Positions 31,996 through 44,444 are shown, numbered from the stretch's first letter. The stretch is DNA of 64,000 nt from Eublepharis macularius (GCF_028583425.1 NC_072807.1:36027001-36091000); one strand, 5' to 3'. The notes: a model not told the origin generated them from the letters alone. Program-made: numbers and translations.

Positions 31996-32880
31996 CCATT
32001 ACCTTCATTGATCGTTGCCCTTTGGATTGACTATGTACTCTTATGCTGATCATTCAAATGTTAATTTTTCAGTCTGTTTTTTTATCAAGAACAAAAAGGA
32101 AGAAAAGCAAACTCAGAAGCAACCTCGTGCCAGCTGTAAATTAGCAGCCAGAAAAGCCGGAAATAAAATATTTTGTGAAATTGAATCTGTCCAAATCAGC
32201 AAGTCTGGGTAAAATGATATCCCATCGTCCTAATAGAATTAGGTAATTAATTTACTGAACCATTGGGACATAGTCATAAAAGTCTACAAGAACCAGGCGT
32301 ACACCAGATTTATCTAATGTTTTTATTAACGATCTGGAAGCGAGAATAAGCAACACACATTCATTAAATTTGCTGTTCCTGCTAAACTAGGAAGTGTTGC
32401 GAACTCCAACAGAAAGGGGGTAAAATTGCATGAAGGCCGAACAATTCCTTTCCAATGGGAAGCAAAGCAAATAAGATTTGGCGCTGCAAAGAAAGCCCAA
32501 TAAATGGAGTTGGCCAAATGAGGAGAAGGCAAGTCTTGTTGAAACTGAGGCTGTGATAACAATCTGGTTTGACTGCGTTGTGGGGGAGTACAGCTGCAAA
32601 AGCAGATGTTCTACAATACAACCTTGTGCTATACACTCGGAGGCCAACGATGCAGACATAACAGCCTCTTTCTTTGAGGTGGTCTACTTCCCTGAAGCTG
32701 TATATACCCAAAGGTATCCCAGGGCCGTCCACCCACTAAGCCGGCTGTGGCTGTGTCCAAATAACTGGAACTGAGATGGATTTTTATGGGGGATTGGGTT
32801 TTTCAGAAATAGGGTATTTGAAAATCAAATGAACTTATCTCAAGGCGCTTGTGGTTCTTTGATTCAAAGTGCCAGGTATG
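31996..32880. other. Unassigned intergenic sequence
   Basis: Open frames on both strands between 32326 and 32770 have no recognised domain. 32330-32520 on the minus strand is vaguely LINE-like. Confidence 0.3.
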
Positions 32881-32884
32881 GGGG

Positions 32885-33045
32885 AAGAGCCATGGCTCAT
32901 TGGTGGAACGTCTGTTTTGCACGTCGAAACCCCTAGATTCAATGTCTGGTATCTCCAGTTAGATGGAACAGGTAGCAGGTGACCTGAAACGCTAGAGAGA
33001 TGCTGCCTGGCAGAGCAGACTACGCTGACCTCAAAAGACCAAGAG
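32885..33045 (+). repeat. tRNA-type SINE
   Basis: CATGGCTCATTGGTGGAACG (A box) and GATTCAATGTCTGG (B box) are spaced as in tRNA, followed by the body GGTGACCTGAAACGCTAGAG. Confidence 0.65.
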
Positions 33046-33710
33046 GGCAACAGTGTTCAATACAGAAAAAACCAGTGTCTTGAATAATTTTGCACGTGTG
33101 CTATTCACGGTTCTCAGCACAATGGCTGGACAGTTGGCCATTAATATTTTTCTTCTGTTGGGTGGGCTGGGTGGATGGGAGTAAGTGGCATGGACAGCCA
33201 CAACATGCAAAGGAATGAACACAAAATATTTGCGATGCAGTTTAGAACAACTTTAAACATGTGATCCAACGAACCTTTTTTGGAGAATTTCGGTGTGCGC
33301 TTTGCAATTTGTAATCAAAACATGATTCAAAGAGCAGGGTGTGATACGGATATATATGTTAGCTACGTTGATTAATAGGATCAGCGTATCTTTTGGATAG
33401 ATACATTGTTGAAAAAATATCTTAACATGTAACATAAAATATTTGATAGATGATCTAATAATGAGATCTATCAGAATGGAAAAAGGAAACATTTTTTAGT
33501 ACGGTTATATATCTGAAAACTATATTTTAAAGGCTAGATGGTTATTATTGCATTTTTGATAGTCCTTGTAATGCATATCTTTAATTTTCTTTTAATTGTA
33601 ATTCTTGTAATTTTTGTTCTCGTCCCCCTTTTCCTTTCTGTACCCCTTTATCTGCTTGGTAAAAATAAAAAAAATGATTAATAAAAAAAGAAAGCAGTGT
33701 GTTCATTTAG
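33046..33710 (+). other. AT-rich sequence ending in an A-rich tail
   Basis: The segment ends GGTAAAAATAAAAAAAATG and AATAAAAAAAGAAAG near 33700, which looks like a poly(A)-tailed LINE 3' end in the plus orientation. No intact ORF. Confidence 0.35.
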
Positions 33711-33930
33711 GGTTGCCAACTCCAGCCTGGGAAATTCCTGGAGATTTGGGGGTGGTGCCTGTGCAGGGAGAGAGGATTTTGGAGAGAGGTTTCACCTAGA
33801 AACTATACTCTACCATCGAGTGTGCTATCTAAAGCTGCCCTTTTCTCCTGGGGAACTGATCTGTGTAATCTGTAGATAATTGTAATTGCAGGAGAACTCC
33901 AGGCTGTACCTGGAGGTTGGCAACTACAGT
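33711..33930. mobile_element. TAGGGTTGCCA-family element
   Basis: TAGGGTTGCCAACTCCAGCC opens and GGAGGTTGGCAACTA closes it. The internal GAAATTCCTGGAGATTTGGG and TTCTCCTGGGGAACTGATC blocks match other copies. No clear duplication is left. Confidence 0.7.
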
Positions 33931-34835
33931 CATCCAACCTTGCAAATATTCACAGATTTCAATCCCCTCCCTCATTCCCTTTGCAAGGACAGCATTGGTC
34001 CGGAAAAATACTTGACCTTCCCCCCCTTTTCAAAACAAAATCCTGCAAATCCAAACCTTTGTTGTGCCCCTTTTACATAGCATCTCCCAGGTTCCCCATG
34101 GAAACCTGCTTGTGCCCATTGCGTTACATGAGTACATGTCCCTGTTCCAAACGTTACTGCTGCTGTATCTCCGGGGACCATGACTGCCAGTCCAGAAGCC
34201 CATGCCAGTATTGCTGCCACCAAACTCGCCGTGCTTGTCAGACTTTCAGAAATAGTATTATACAACCCATAAGCCGCTGTTTGCAATGGTCCGGTTTCAT
34301 CCCATAACAGGTGGGGAAAGAGAACGGCCAGGGGCTTGGACTGGAGAGCCTCTGGATCTTAAAAGAATTGCAACATCGCCTGGGCCCACCTCCTAAAGTT
34401 AAGCCAAACGCTGGCTACCTCTGGTCCAAGAAATTCTTCCCTGTCCCTTCACACAGAAACATCCAAACAGTCTGCTAGCAGCTCGAGACCTGGCCAGGGC
34501 CCAAAACAGTTATGACAGGGAGTGAAGGGGGAGAGAATGAACGGTATTTTAAAAAGGGAAATGGATGGGGGGGGGGGAGTTGGGGGAGCGCTTGCCCTTT
34601 AAGAAGGGGAACTGACTTGTAATCTGAGAGAAGCTTGTTTTAAACCAGCCTAGTTTGTGACTGGTGGGGAAATTCAGAATGTCCCTCCCTCGGCAGCAAG
34701 TTTATTAAATATAGTAGTAGCTGAACCCTCAATTGAAAACAGACAGCCTCTGTCTGTAGCTCCTGCCTCATTTGCTTGATTCGGTCTCATTGCCTAGGGA
34801 ATGGTCAGAACTGCTATCCCATGCTAGGCAACATC
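33931..34835 (+). promoter_or_regulatory. Upstream region of the candidate CSPG4 exon
   Basis: The region appears free of common repeats. It has a TATA-like TTAAATATAG at about 34705 and a G-run at 34568. If the exon assignment holds, this is its proximal promoter and 5' UTR. Confidence 0.35.
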
Positions 34836-34923
34836 ATGGGGTCCGGCCTTCCTTTCAAGCCATCGGCGCTTCTGCTACTGTTCTCGTTTCTCCTGCCGCT
34901 ACATGCAAACCCAGAGTCCGGGG
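34836..34923 (+). CDS. CSPG4: Candidate CSPG4 first coding exon (signal peptide)
   Basis: The ATG has A at -3 and G at +4, and opens 29 codons plus one base before a GGGG|GTAAGT donor. The peptide has a lysine at position 8, a hydrophobic run ALLLLFSFLLPL (11-22) and a likely signal-peptidase site near HANPESG. The reading frame also holds an ATG at 34821 in a weaker context. A secretory first exon of this length is expected for CSPG4, a large single-pass chondroitin sulphate proteoglycan with LamG domains and CSPG repeats. The exon faces away from ODF3L1, as CSPG4 does in human. A TATA-like TTAAATATAG lies about 130 bp upstream. The assignment rests on synteny and form, since exon 2 (start of the LamG domain) is not in the window. 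Another secreted protein, or a chance frame, remains possible. Confidence 0.5.
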
Positions 34924-34929
34924 GTAAGT

Positions 34930-37206
34930 CTTCTTGCCTTTGGAAGTTTCGCCCTGTTTTTCATGCGGAGGATGAATGGAAAAGAAACTTAAGGAGATCT
35001 TGCCAAGGAGAAGCATGGGCAAGACGCATGCACAAGGACAGGGCGGCGTGGATTTCTGCAGTGTTAGTCTAGAGGCTTCTACTTTGTTAGGACAAGAACT
35101 GGGAGACTGTCCCAAAGCCCAGCAAGAAAAAGGAAATAGTTGCAGTGTTGTGTTGGGAGAGCAGCAGCAGAAAGCATAGATGCTCACAGGTTTCAGTCCA
35201 AGCCTCTGAAATGCTAGAATGGAGCCAGGTGAGGTGCCATTGAAGTAGTGCATCTTCTAGACTCTTGTTTGGGAGGTATTGAAGGTGGAGCAGACTGGAG
35301 TTCCAGTAGACAGGTACAGCTTCTTTTGGAAATGAAGCAGGATGTATGAAGAATATGAGTATCAGTTCTGTTTCTGATGGGTTGGCATCATGGATCCTAA
35401 AGAAGATGTCCTTGCCTAAGTTTATAGAAGTAGTTGCAAGCAAACCTCTGTATCTGCTCCACCGGTGGAACTCAGTGTGGTTTCTTTGGCTGCCTGTTCA
35501 GAGTCCCTGGGTGGGGTCTGAAGGTGTGTGATGCTAGCTAAATAGATTTTAGTATGGTCAGTGTCAGGATGAGAGAGCAGTTGTGGAGTGCAGGTGGGAC
35601 CCCTTGAGTGTGTGATGGGAGAAAGGTGGGATATAACTTAGAGGAATGCATGGGATGGAAGAGCAATTTGAAGAGCAAGGCAGCTGTGCTAACAAATGGG
35701 AAAGTGTGTTGGCATCTGTTCCAGCTGTTTCCACAGAGGGTGCAGTTGGAGAGCAAACTTCTCTCCCTCTCTTTGTGCTCAGCTTTTTGGACAGGTACAT
35801 CACCTTTTCCAGAGTAGGGCCCAACAGGGACTTTCATAAGCCCTCGACACCATCATTGATAACAAACCGAGAGCACGAGCGTTATGTATGCCGAGCAGGT
35901 TTTTCACCTTTGCAACTCTAGCGTCTGCGCGGCCTGATCTTCGGAACTCTACATGCTTGCTGGATTTTCTCCAACACTGGCAGTTTGGAAATGCACATGG
36001 CCACAGCTACACAACCACATAGTTTCCCACTGTGGGTCCCGAGCAGATTCCTGAGAATGTCAAACAATAGTTTCAAATAAGCATGGTCCTAGATCTTGAC
36101 ATGACTATATAGAGGAAACCTAACTGTGTAGCCAATACCTGCTAAAGGCTCTGACGTTAAAAGGAGCTCATTGGGTGTTTCAGTGTTGATGGAGCAAGAC
36201 TTCAGCATCCTGCTTAGTTAAAACATCCTTGTCTTTCTGCCCTTCTAAATGTTCTCCATGACTCTTTGACAGTGGGAATTCACTGGGAGGATTCAGTAAA
36301 TCTATTTGTATTGTATTGCATGCGGTGGGGAACCCTCCGGGCCTGATTGGCTGAGCTGGCGTGATGGCACAGAACATTCCGTTGCTCAGGGAACAGAGCA
36401 GTTTGTAGTCCATCTTCTCTGAGAGGAGGGGAAGTTGTCATTTTGGCTGGGATTCAAAACTCACGCTTGCTTTGTGGAACAGTCTTCGGACTGGGAGGAA
36501 GGGGGATCCAAGGCTGTAGGAGAGTTAATGAATGGAGTTACTTTCAAGGAAGCTACTGGAAAGATGCAGAATAGGGAATCAGTTTGAGAAGAAAGGCAAC
36601 TGAAGAGAGGGAAGGTGGCTTGAGGAAAAGGGCAGAGAGATGGGAAATTGCATCCAGATGAAGCTATTCACAGAGGGGACTGTGAAGAAACACTGCAATG
36701 AAAAGCAGGAGAGACAGTGGAGGGGGAGGGAGGGGGCCAGGAATGCTAGAGATGTGCGGACGGAGTAGCAAGGGACATGGTTGCTAAGTCTGCTGTCTAG
36801 AGCCTTTTAAGGGATCTCTGCCAGTTGTAGCTGCTGCTGTGACTGCCACATCTCTCAGGAGGCCACATGGAGTAGGAGGGACAGTTCACTAATTTCAACC
36901 AAGTGGTCACAGCTTCTGGTCTCTCATTCAGTGTGCTTAAGTTGCATTCACTCTGATCGGGATGGGTTATGCAGTTGCAAAATGCGACAGAATTCAGAAT
37001 ATACCCAAGTTGCTTATATCACTTTATCAATAATCCCTCCCACCTACCAAGCTTAATAGGACCGTTCAGCCTGCTTTTTGCACTTAAGTTACACATCGGA
37101 GATCTGGTCTCAGGTCCCAAATATCATGTTTAGCTGGATCCCGAGTTTCTGTCTAACAAGTAATGTAAAAAGGTAATCAAATCTAAATTAGAATCCCAAA
37201 AGAAGT
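34930..37206. other. Repeat-poor intronic sequence
   Basis: No interspersed repeat or exon is recognised. Frames such as 35646-35918 lack splice sites at sensible positions. Confidence 0.35.
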
Positions 37207-37214
37207 GTAAAAGG

Positions 37215-37476
37215 CAGGGCTTTTTTTCAGGGGGAACACGGGGGAACAGAGTTCCGGAACCTCTTGAAAATGGTCACATGGCTGGTGGCCCCGCCCCCTG
37301 ATCTCCAGACAGAGGGGAGTTTCGATTGCCCTCCACGCTGCGCTAAGCGGCGCGGAGGGCAATCTAAACTCCCCTCTGTCTGGAGATCAGGGGGCGGGGC
37401 CACCAGCCATGTGACCATTTTCTCTGAGGGCAACCCACTGAGTTCCACCACCTCTTTTCCCAGAAAAAAAGCCCTG
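37215..37476. mobile_element. hAT palindrome, CAGGGCTTTTTTTC family, perfect TSD
   Basis: This 262-bp element is flanked by GTAAAAGG (37207-37214, 37477-37484). Its inner arms, TGGTGGCCCCGCCCCCTGAT and the mirror at about 37387-37406, form a long near-perfect hairpin around AAGCGGCGCGG. Confidence 0.92.
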
Positions 37477-37484
37477 GTAAAAGG

Positions 37485-38381
37485 TAACTCTGAAACCACG
37501 GGAACACTGTGAAACCGAAGGCACAGAGGGCTGCTCATCTTGCAATGGAAGATTCATCAGGTTCCCTACATGAACAGCAACCCAGATCAGCTCCCCAGAT
37601 AGAATGTTTAAAGCTTTCTAGTTTCTGAAATCCATAGAACGTTCGACTCGATGGGGAGTTTAGCTGTCCGTTTTATCCACAATCCCCATCCCATAAGAAA
37701 CAGGATATCCAGGTGTCTCTCACAGAGCTTTGTAGATGCCCTAAACCATAATGTACTTTTCCTTGAGATCAGGTGGCACCACCTGGACAGGACACCAAAC
37801 GGGCAGACGGAATAGAGCCGCATTCATTCCCAGAGGGTTAGTGCAGTTTGCCAGGCAAACAGGAACATGGAACACTGACCGATTTCCATAGGGCGATGTC
37901 TGTGTTTTCCCACCCGGGTGCTTGGCATACCTCAGAGCTTTGGCACCCATAGCCCTGCCATCCTGTCTGGCTCAAATTTCATGCTCTCTGCTCTGTCTTT
38001 TCTCTTTCATCCTTGGCCCTCTCTCTCTGCCAGGGCAATCGTAAATCAAAGAAGCGGCAGCCTCGCCCGTCTTGGCCACAGCAGAAGGCTGGCTTCATGC
38101 GGTCTCGCATGCTTTCTGACATGCTCAGGGGTGGGCTCATTTTTAAGGATAGCTCTTGATAGAGATCTTTCACTTTTCTGAGATACTTTTGCACTGTTTC
38201 GTCATTGTTTTGCCATGGGTTCCCTCCACCACCTCTACCGTTTCAGAATAAACATTTGCAGTGGGTTTAGAGGCGGAGAATAAGCTTGCTGCTTCTTAGC
38301 CAAGCCATCGCTTCCATATAGGAACAAGTATTAATAATAACAACAACAATAATAAGTGCCTAGCTGCTTCTAAATGTTGCC
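37485..38381. other. Unassigned sequence
   Basis: No recognised exon or repeat between a hAT element and a LINE insertion, apart from a short AAT-type tract near 38330-38355. Confidence 0.3.
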
Positions 38382-38396
38382 GTGATTGACAGGGTA

Positions 38397-38921
38397 TTTT
38401 TCTCCAGCTTTAAAACCATTTTATTTAACAATAACATCTGAACATTACAAATTTAACCAAATAAGTGATTGTTACAAATATGAGTCATGTATAAAAAGTA
38501 AAATAAAACTTAAAATTAAATAAAAATTAAATATATAAATATGAACTAACAACATGGCAATATAACAGGTTTCTTATTTATATACTATATCGAACTAGAA
38601 AGAGATGGATGAGAAGAAAATAAAGATTTAGTAATACAATAATATCATATGAAGAATGTGGTTGTTACAGTACTTTGGTTCAACTGAGTTGGACGACATT
38701 CTTTCAATTAAAGGAAACCACTTGTTAAAGAAGTTGGAAGCCGATTTATGAGGTTCTGAATCTACCAAACTATCTGAGATCTTTTCAAGAGCTAAATGTT
38801 CCCATAGTTATACCATTTATTTAGTGAGAGTGGGTTAGGTTCTTTCCATTCTGAGGCTATAACCTTCTTTGCTACAGAGAGGAGGCTCGCTATCAAGTTT
38901 TGGCGGATGCTAGGTATTTCT
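38397..38921 (-). mobile_element. 5'-truncated LINE insertion with 15-bp TSD
   Basis: The insert is bounded by exact copies of GTGATTGACAGGGTA (38382-38396 and 38922-38936). Read on the minus strand it ends in an AT-rich 3' part with AATAAAATGG and a short tail. This pattern is target-primed reverse transcription; the AT-rich 3' end suggests an L1-type source. Confidence 0.75.
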
Positions 38922-39004
38922 GTGATTGACAGGGTACATTCTTGCACTTCCCGCAGAGGTGGTAGATGGAATTGGGGCTAGTCTGATCATCTATCATTTT
39001 TCTA

Positions 39005-39200
39005 TCTTCTATCCCCTCCTTCCTCCAAGATGCTCAGGCCAGCATCCATTGATATCCTCTATTTTATCCTCACCACAACCCTGCAAGGTAGCTGTATGCC
39101 TAGCCCAAGATCACCCGGTAAGCTTCAGGGCTGAGTAGGGATTTGTCCCCAGGCCTCTCAGTTCCTAGTCCAGCTCCCTAATCGAAACTTCCCATTGGTT
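39005..39200 (-). repeat. ACA-type SINE
   Basis: ATCCTCACCACAACCCTGC, GCCTAGCCCAAGATCACCC and GGCTGAGTAGGGATTTG occur in antisense SINE order. Confidence 0.7.
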
Positions 39201-39246
39201 CTATGAGTGGACCCTTCTTCTGCATGGACGGCAATGTTACCATAGC

Positions 39247-39978
39247 TAGAGATGGGCACGAACAGCAATACGAACAAAAAAAAGCCACAAACATCCCAAT
39301 CTACTGTTCACAAACAAGCTGTTCGTGAGGCCCCATTCTAAATGAATAGGTGGTCATTGCAAGCCTCCTCGTTTGTTGCTGTTTGTCAAGCCAGACAGTC
39401 CGGCACCTGCAATTAATTCCCTTGGCAACTTAGGCAGGGATTGTCTGAACTCTGTCTGAACTCCTGCTGTTGCCTTGGAAACCTCAATCTAAGCCCAGTT
39501 TATCTTGATAGGCAGGTCTTCCTTTCAATGTGGAGCTCCAAATTTGTTACAAGGGAGCAAAGAGCAGGGGGGAGGGGGGCTCCCAGCTCTGGCTTAATTT
39601 GCAGACAGTGGAGAGGGAGAGAGTTGCTGCTGGCATTTTGATAGAGAGAGTGCATTGGAGGTTGAATTTTCTTTATGTATGGTGGGATAGGGGTCTACCC
39701 CTTCAAGTTCCAGGGATGCTGCCAGGCTCTGGGCCAAGCTATTATTTATTATTGGTACTTTTCCTGCTGCCTGCTCAGGTAAGGTTTCTGGGAGTGGTGC
39801 AGTAGGTATCTTGACTTGGATGATGGCTGGAGGAGAGCCTGCTGGCCCCCACGAACAGCCAACCACGAACATGTTCGTGAACAGGGCCATGTTCATGGTT
39901 GTTCGTGAGTCCCTGTTCGTGGATGGTGACAAACAACGAACATCATGTTCATTTTTTTTCTGTTCATGCCCATCTCTA
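39247..39978. mobile_element. hAT element, TAGAGATGGGC family, long form (732 bp)
   Basis: The flanks ACCATAGC and ATCATAGC match 7/8. It is collinear with the copy at 28205-28933 with scattered differences, so both derive from one long subfamily. Confidence 0.85.
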
Positions 39979-40234
39979 ATCATAGCAAGCAGCCCCTGCT
40001 CAATTTTCCAGGACTTCCTATAACCACACATTCTGCAAGCCGCTGCTCCCTGCAGGTGGAAATGGTGAAGGCTTCAGTGCCTTGTATCTCCAGGGTGAGA
40101 CTAAAGAGTGATCTGAATTCACCTTTCCAGTTTCACATTTTCGCTCTGACCTTCCTCCAGTCCTTTCCATTTTGCAAGAGGACAGAAACAGAATGCAATC
40201 ACAAATTGTGGTGTTTGGAGGAAGAGCTCAACAG

Positions 40235-40365
40235 CGATGTAATGCCGTGGGATCTGCCCTTGGAAGCTTCTATTTCCTCCTGCAGAACTGATCTCTGTAA
40301 GATGGAAATCGGGTGTAATTGTGGGAGAGTGCTAAGCCCCGCCTGGAGATTTGCAATCCTAGCTA
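40235..40365. repeat. Eroded TAGGGTTGCCA-type element
   Basis: TTCCTCCTGCAGAACTGATC and CCTGGAGATTTGCAATCCTAG match the right half of the family. Confidence 0.45.
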
Positions 40366-40479
40366 AGAAGGAAGCCCAAATGGAAAAGCTGTCAAGTTGT
40401 ATGCAGCGTTTTCTTCTCCCTTCCCCATCCATAGACCATAAATCAGGTGTTCTCAGTTTGATAAATGGACGAAGAGTAC

Positions 40480-41165
40480 TGGAAGTATAATGAATTTGAT
40501 TTGGCTGCTAATTCCTGTCAAACAAATGGGTAATTGGTAATGCAATTGGTACTTGTGGCCTATTCGCTGATATCCAAGTTTGGTCTGCATTGTCTTTGAG
40601 CTCTGCATCCGGTTGAAAGTAACTTGTTAGATATTAGAAATGCATTCTGAATTAGTAGTTAATATTTGACCCAACTGATTCAATATATTAACACTTCAGT
40701 AAATAAGCTAATTTTGTTGCATTTGTGTGGATAAAGGAACTGGTAACTCAACATTATAATCATTTTGCATGTGTGTGTGTGATTGACAAGGATTAACAGG
40801 ATTAATTTAATTAGGGAGCTGTATCACTGGTTAATTGTTTGAATGGATGGGAAATATTTCTTTTGATTGGTGTGCTGTGACATTTAAAATAACAGAATGA
40901 GTTGCGTAGAAGTGGATTTTAATAATTTTGTTTGCTATCTATTTAATGAGCCCAATTAGCAGGGATTTCATTTTTCTGTTGAAAAATAATGTTGAATTGA
41001 TGGAAGCATTGTAGCTGAGGAATTAATGTGTACTTGGTTGATGAAGTATGGTTTTTACATAATACCTAGGGCTCGGAGAATATTAGACCTTCATCTGTAG
41101 TCATGTTTTTGGGGGTATCTTCATTAACCAAGAATGTTATTTAACACGATCATTTATATTTAACA
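40480..41165. other. AT-rich unique stretch, candidate conserved element
   Basis: No repeat is recognised. It is dense in TAAT and ATTA cores (GGATTAATTTAATTAGG, TTTAATAATTTTG) and has a GATTGACAAGGATTAACAGG block. Composition of this sort is typical of developmental enhancers, but conservation cannot be judged here. Confidence 0.3.
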
Positions 41166-41169
41166 CTTG

Positions 41170-41425
41170 CATTCCTCCTGTGCAAGTACCGAGTCATTAC
41201 TGACCCATGGAGGGACGTCGCAGACTTTTTACAGTGTGGTTTGTCATTGTCTTCCCCAGTCATCTACACTTTACCCCCAGGAAACTGGGTACTCATTTTA
41301 CCAACCCCGGAAGGATGGAAGGCTGAGTCAACCTTGAGCTGGCTACTCAAACCCAGCTTCCGCCAGGATCGAACTCAGGTCGGAAGCAGAGCTTGGGCTG
41401 CAGTACTGCCACTTGCATATTATGC
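41170..41425 (-). repeat. tRNA-derived SINE, antisense
   Basis: GGAAGGATGGAAGGCTGAGTC, GCCAGGATCGAACTCAGGTC (antisense B box) and CTTGGGCTGCAGTACTG form a recognisable reptile SINE order. Confidence 0.6.
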
Positions 41426-41854
41426 ATGTTTTGCAAAGAAATGGGGGGCTGAGTACAAACTTTCTAGGGAACTCAAAAAATCTTCCGGGTGACCTCACTC
41501 ACACCAAATCATACATCTGGTCGTTATTTCTTCTTTACAGTTTTCCAAGAAATTGGAAAGATTTCTCATTCTAAAAACAAAAGTCATAAGACTTTAACGC
41601 TGGCCAGACTCAACTCTGTGAGTCGTGTTTATATATTAAAAAAGTTAATAAATCCTAGTGGGGAAATAGAAGGAAAGGTTTTGTTTGTTTCATAAAGACA
41701 AAAATAGTCACCAATATAAAAGTTCCTCTCTTCTGCTTCCCTCTTCTGAGTTTATTAGTTCTTATAAGTTCAGAGGGCATCATCAACATTTCATGGCTTT
41801 ATTCTTTAATATACCTTGGAATTCTGAAGACATCACTTTTCACCAAGCCATCAC

Positions 41855-42045
41855 ACATGAAGCTGCTATACTGAGTCAGTCCTTTGGTCTGTCAAGATCA
41901 ATATTGTCTACTCTGACTGGCAGCAGCTCTCCAGGGTCTTGGGGTGAGGTCTTTCACAACATCTACTGCCTGGTCCTTTTAGCTGGAGACACCATGTGCA
42001 GAATTTGGGACCTTCTGAAGGCAAAGCAAATGGGCTATTACTGAG
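41855..42045 (-). repeat. tRNA-type SINE body
   Basis: CATGAAGCTGCTATACTGAG, GACTGGCAGCAGCTCTCCAG, GGTCTTTCACAACATCTAC and GGGACCTTCTGAAGGCAAAG follow the antisense order. The A box is reduced to TTACTGAG. Confidence 0.65.
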
Positions 42046-42049
42046 TCAT

Positions 42050-43050
42050 GTCCCTTTCCAGTGCAATATTCATTCATCTCAACTAGACATTACGGCGTCT
42101 TGCAGGTAAAATAGAAAAAAAAACACATGCACAGTCAGAGAGTATAATTGTCTCTTCCCATCTAATTAGGACCTTTTCTCGTTAGGTAGAGATCAAATCA
42201 GACATGCTGTTGCACATTTCTTTGGCCTGGGTGACAGTCCCTTCCTTCTGGCACCAACTGTACATTTTTATAGTACCGCATGCATTATTTCCAAAATATG
42301 CACTAGCACCAGACTGTTCAATCTAGCAGAGCACGTACAGATGAAATTCAGTCAGTGTTTCTCATGTCTTTCTGATGTGGAGGGGGGGTGCCAACTTGCC
42401 TTTAATACGAGTAGGACATCCTGACCATATGTTGCAGAATATCCTGTCGGCAAAGGAGATAAAATTTCAGACGCAGACTTTGCTCAAACCACAGGATGGC
42501 AAGAGATGAAACGAGATGTGGCCCCGGAGCTAGGAGAGGCCGATCGACTCAGTGATTCCCTTTCCAATCAGAACAACAATTGTAGTGCAAGTTCTGCTAT
42601 GATCCATGAGTTCAGCTTCATACAGGAAGATTCTTGTAGCAGCACGTTTCCATGTGGTCTTCAGCATGCAAAGTAACAAAAGCTGTTGGGTTGCTATGTC
42701 GTTCTCAAAGCCAGGGGCCAAGAATTTTGGGGAAATCTCAGTCAGCTGAGCAAAGATAATGCTAAGTGATACTTCAACTATGGACTTTTCCACATCAGGT
42801 TTTTGCTCTCATTTTCCCTCTTAACTACATCTAGTTTTGCCTTCCCTTATACACAGCATTGTTGGTCTGTCATTGCTTTCCCAGTTTTTCACTGAGCTTT
42901 GACTGTTTTTTAGACCACTTCTTCAGAAAACTTGAGGGGGTGGTCAGGACAGCAACAACAGTCAAATGATACTGTGTGTAAAGGAGAGGAAAAACTGATG
43001 CAGATAAGAAACCAATTGGAAAAGGCCATAATATGGCATCCAAAACAGTC
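42050..43050. other. Unassigned intronic sequence
   Basis: No repeat or exon recognised. A minus-strand frame of 87 codons (42793-42530) lacks recognisable motifs. Confidence 0.3.
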
Positions 43051-43059
43051 TGCCGTAGC

Positions 43060-43493
43060 TAGAGATGGGCATGAACCAGAAAAAAACTGAACCATGTGGT
43101 TCGTGGTTCATCAAATTTCACAAACCATGAACCACGAACTTTCACGAACCTGCCCCTGGCTCATGAACCGGTTCATTTGGTTCATGAAAACGTCACATCC
43201 AGGTCAGAAAATCATCACTTCTGGGTCAGCAGAAGGTCACTTCCAGGCCAGCAGAAGTTCACTTCCGGGTCAGCAGAAGGTCTGCAGGAAGTCCATCCCC
43301 TATTGCCTAGGAAACTGATTGATTGGCACCAGGCTGTCTGCAGTGACGAACCAAAAACCGAACCAAAATGAACCAGCCTAAAGTTCGTGGCAGTTCATCA
43401 GAAATGGAATCTGACGAACCATGGTTCGTGAACCATGAACCAGCCTGGTTTGTGCTTCATTTTGGTTTGAATTTCAGTTCGTGCCCATCTCTA
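43060..43493. mobile_element. hAT element, TAGAGATGGGC family, short form (434 bp)
   Basis: The ends TAGAGATGGGCATGAAC and TTCGTGCCCATCTCTA are flanked by GCCGTAGC and GTTGTAGC (6/8). The body has three spaced repeats of TCAGCAGAAGGTCACTTCC-like sequence. Closest relative here: 59130-59560. Confidence 0.85.
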
Positions 43494-43501
43494 GTTGTAG
43501 C

Positions 43502-44440
43502 ACACGTTCTTCAGACCACAACATGAACCCATAATGGGCCACTTTTGGTCTGCCCACTGATAAAAAATCCCCTGCTTTCCCCTCCCACTGCAGTCCACTG
43601 ATTTCCATGAAGGTGGGAATTGATAAAAATCACATCTCTCTTCCATTAGTGGAAAGGATCGGCAGGATGCAACCCAATAAACTAAATTAAACTTTGTGGT
43701 AAATGGGTGTTAAGGGTATTAATGCATAAACTGGTCATCTATTAACCATATTTACAGACCTTTAGAAGCCTGAAGGGTTACATTCATTTGGCAAAGATTT
43801 ATATGCCTACTCAAAAATACAGGCAGAAGAAGGAGAGAAGGAGCAGCATTCTGAAGCATTATGGTGACACATTCAGATGACAGCAAGAGCCAATCCAAAA
43901 GAGGAAACCTTCCCAGCCACTGTGGGTATGGACCACACCCAACTACCGATGATGAATTGGCCAAGTCAGATGACTGATATCCGTGAACCTGTAAGGAGCA
44001 ACAGCTACTATCTATAGGAAGCAATCCCCTCCCGGTGTCCTATTGAGCCCAAGTCTGTTAGATTAAATCTGCAGATGAATCCTGACTCAGCAGTTTCTCA
44101 CCAGTGTCTCCTTTTCGATTTAAATGTGGTGTGGCCAAGCCAAAGCTCATTCCCTGGATCCACTACACGAGAGCAGCAGCATTGTTTTAAAGCAGACACT
44201 AGGCAAGTGCAAAGTTCCAAGGGGGAAGTTTTTTCTCCTCTGCTAGCATCAGACCTGAAACTCTAAGGTGAATTATCAACATTGTCAAGTCGGTTATGCC
44301 CTCCTAGACCCATGGCAAGCTTCCAAGTCCTGTTAAGTGACCCTCACCAAAAAAAAAAAAAGGCCAAACGGGGTGGGGGGAGGACTCTCATAAATCATCA
44401 CACACAAGTGATGGAGTTGTTATAGCTGATTATCTGAAGT
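43502..44440. other. Unassigned intronic sequence
   Basis: No feature recognised apart from a 12-13-base A-run near 44349. Confidence 0.3.
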
Positions 44441-44444
44441 CAGT

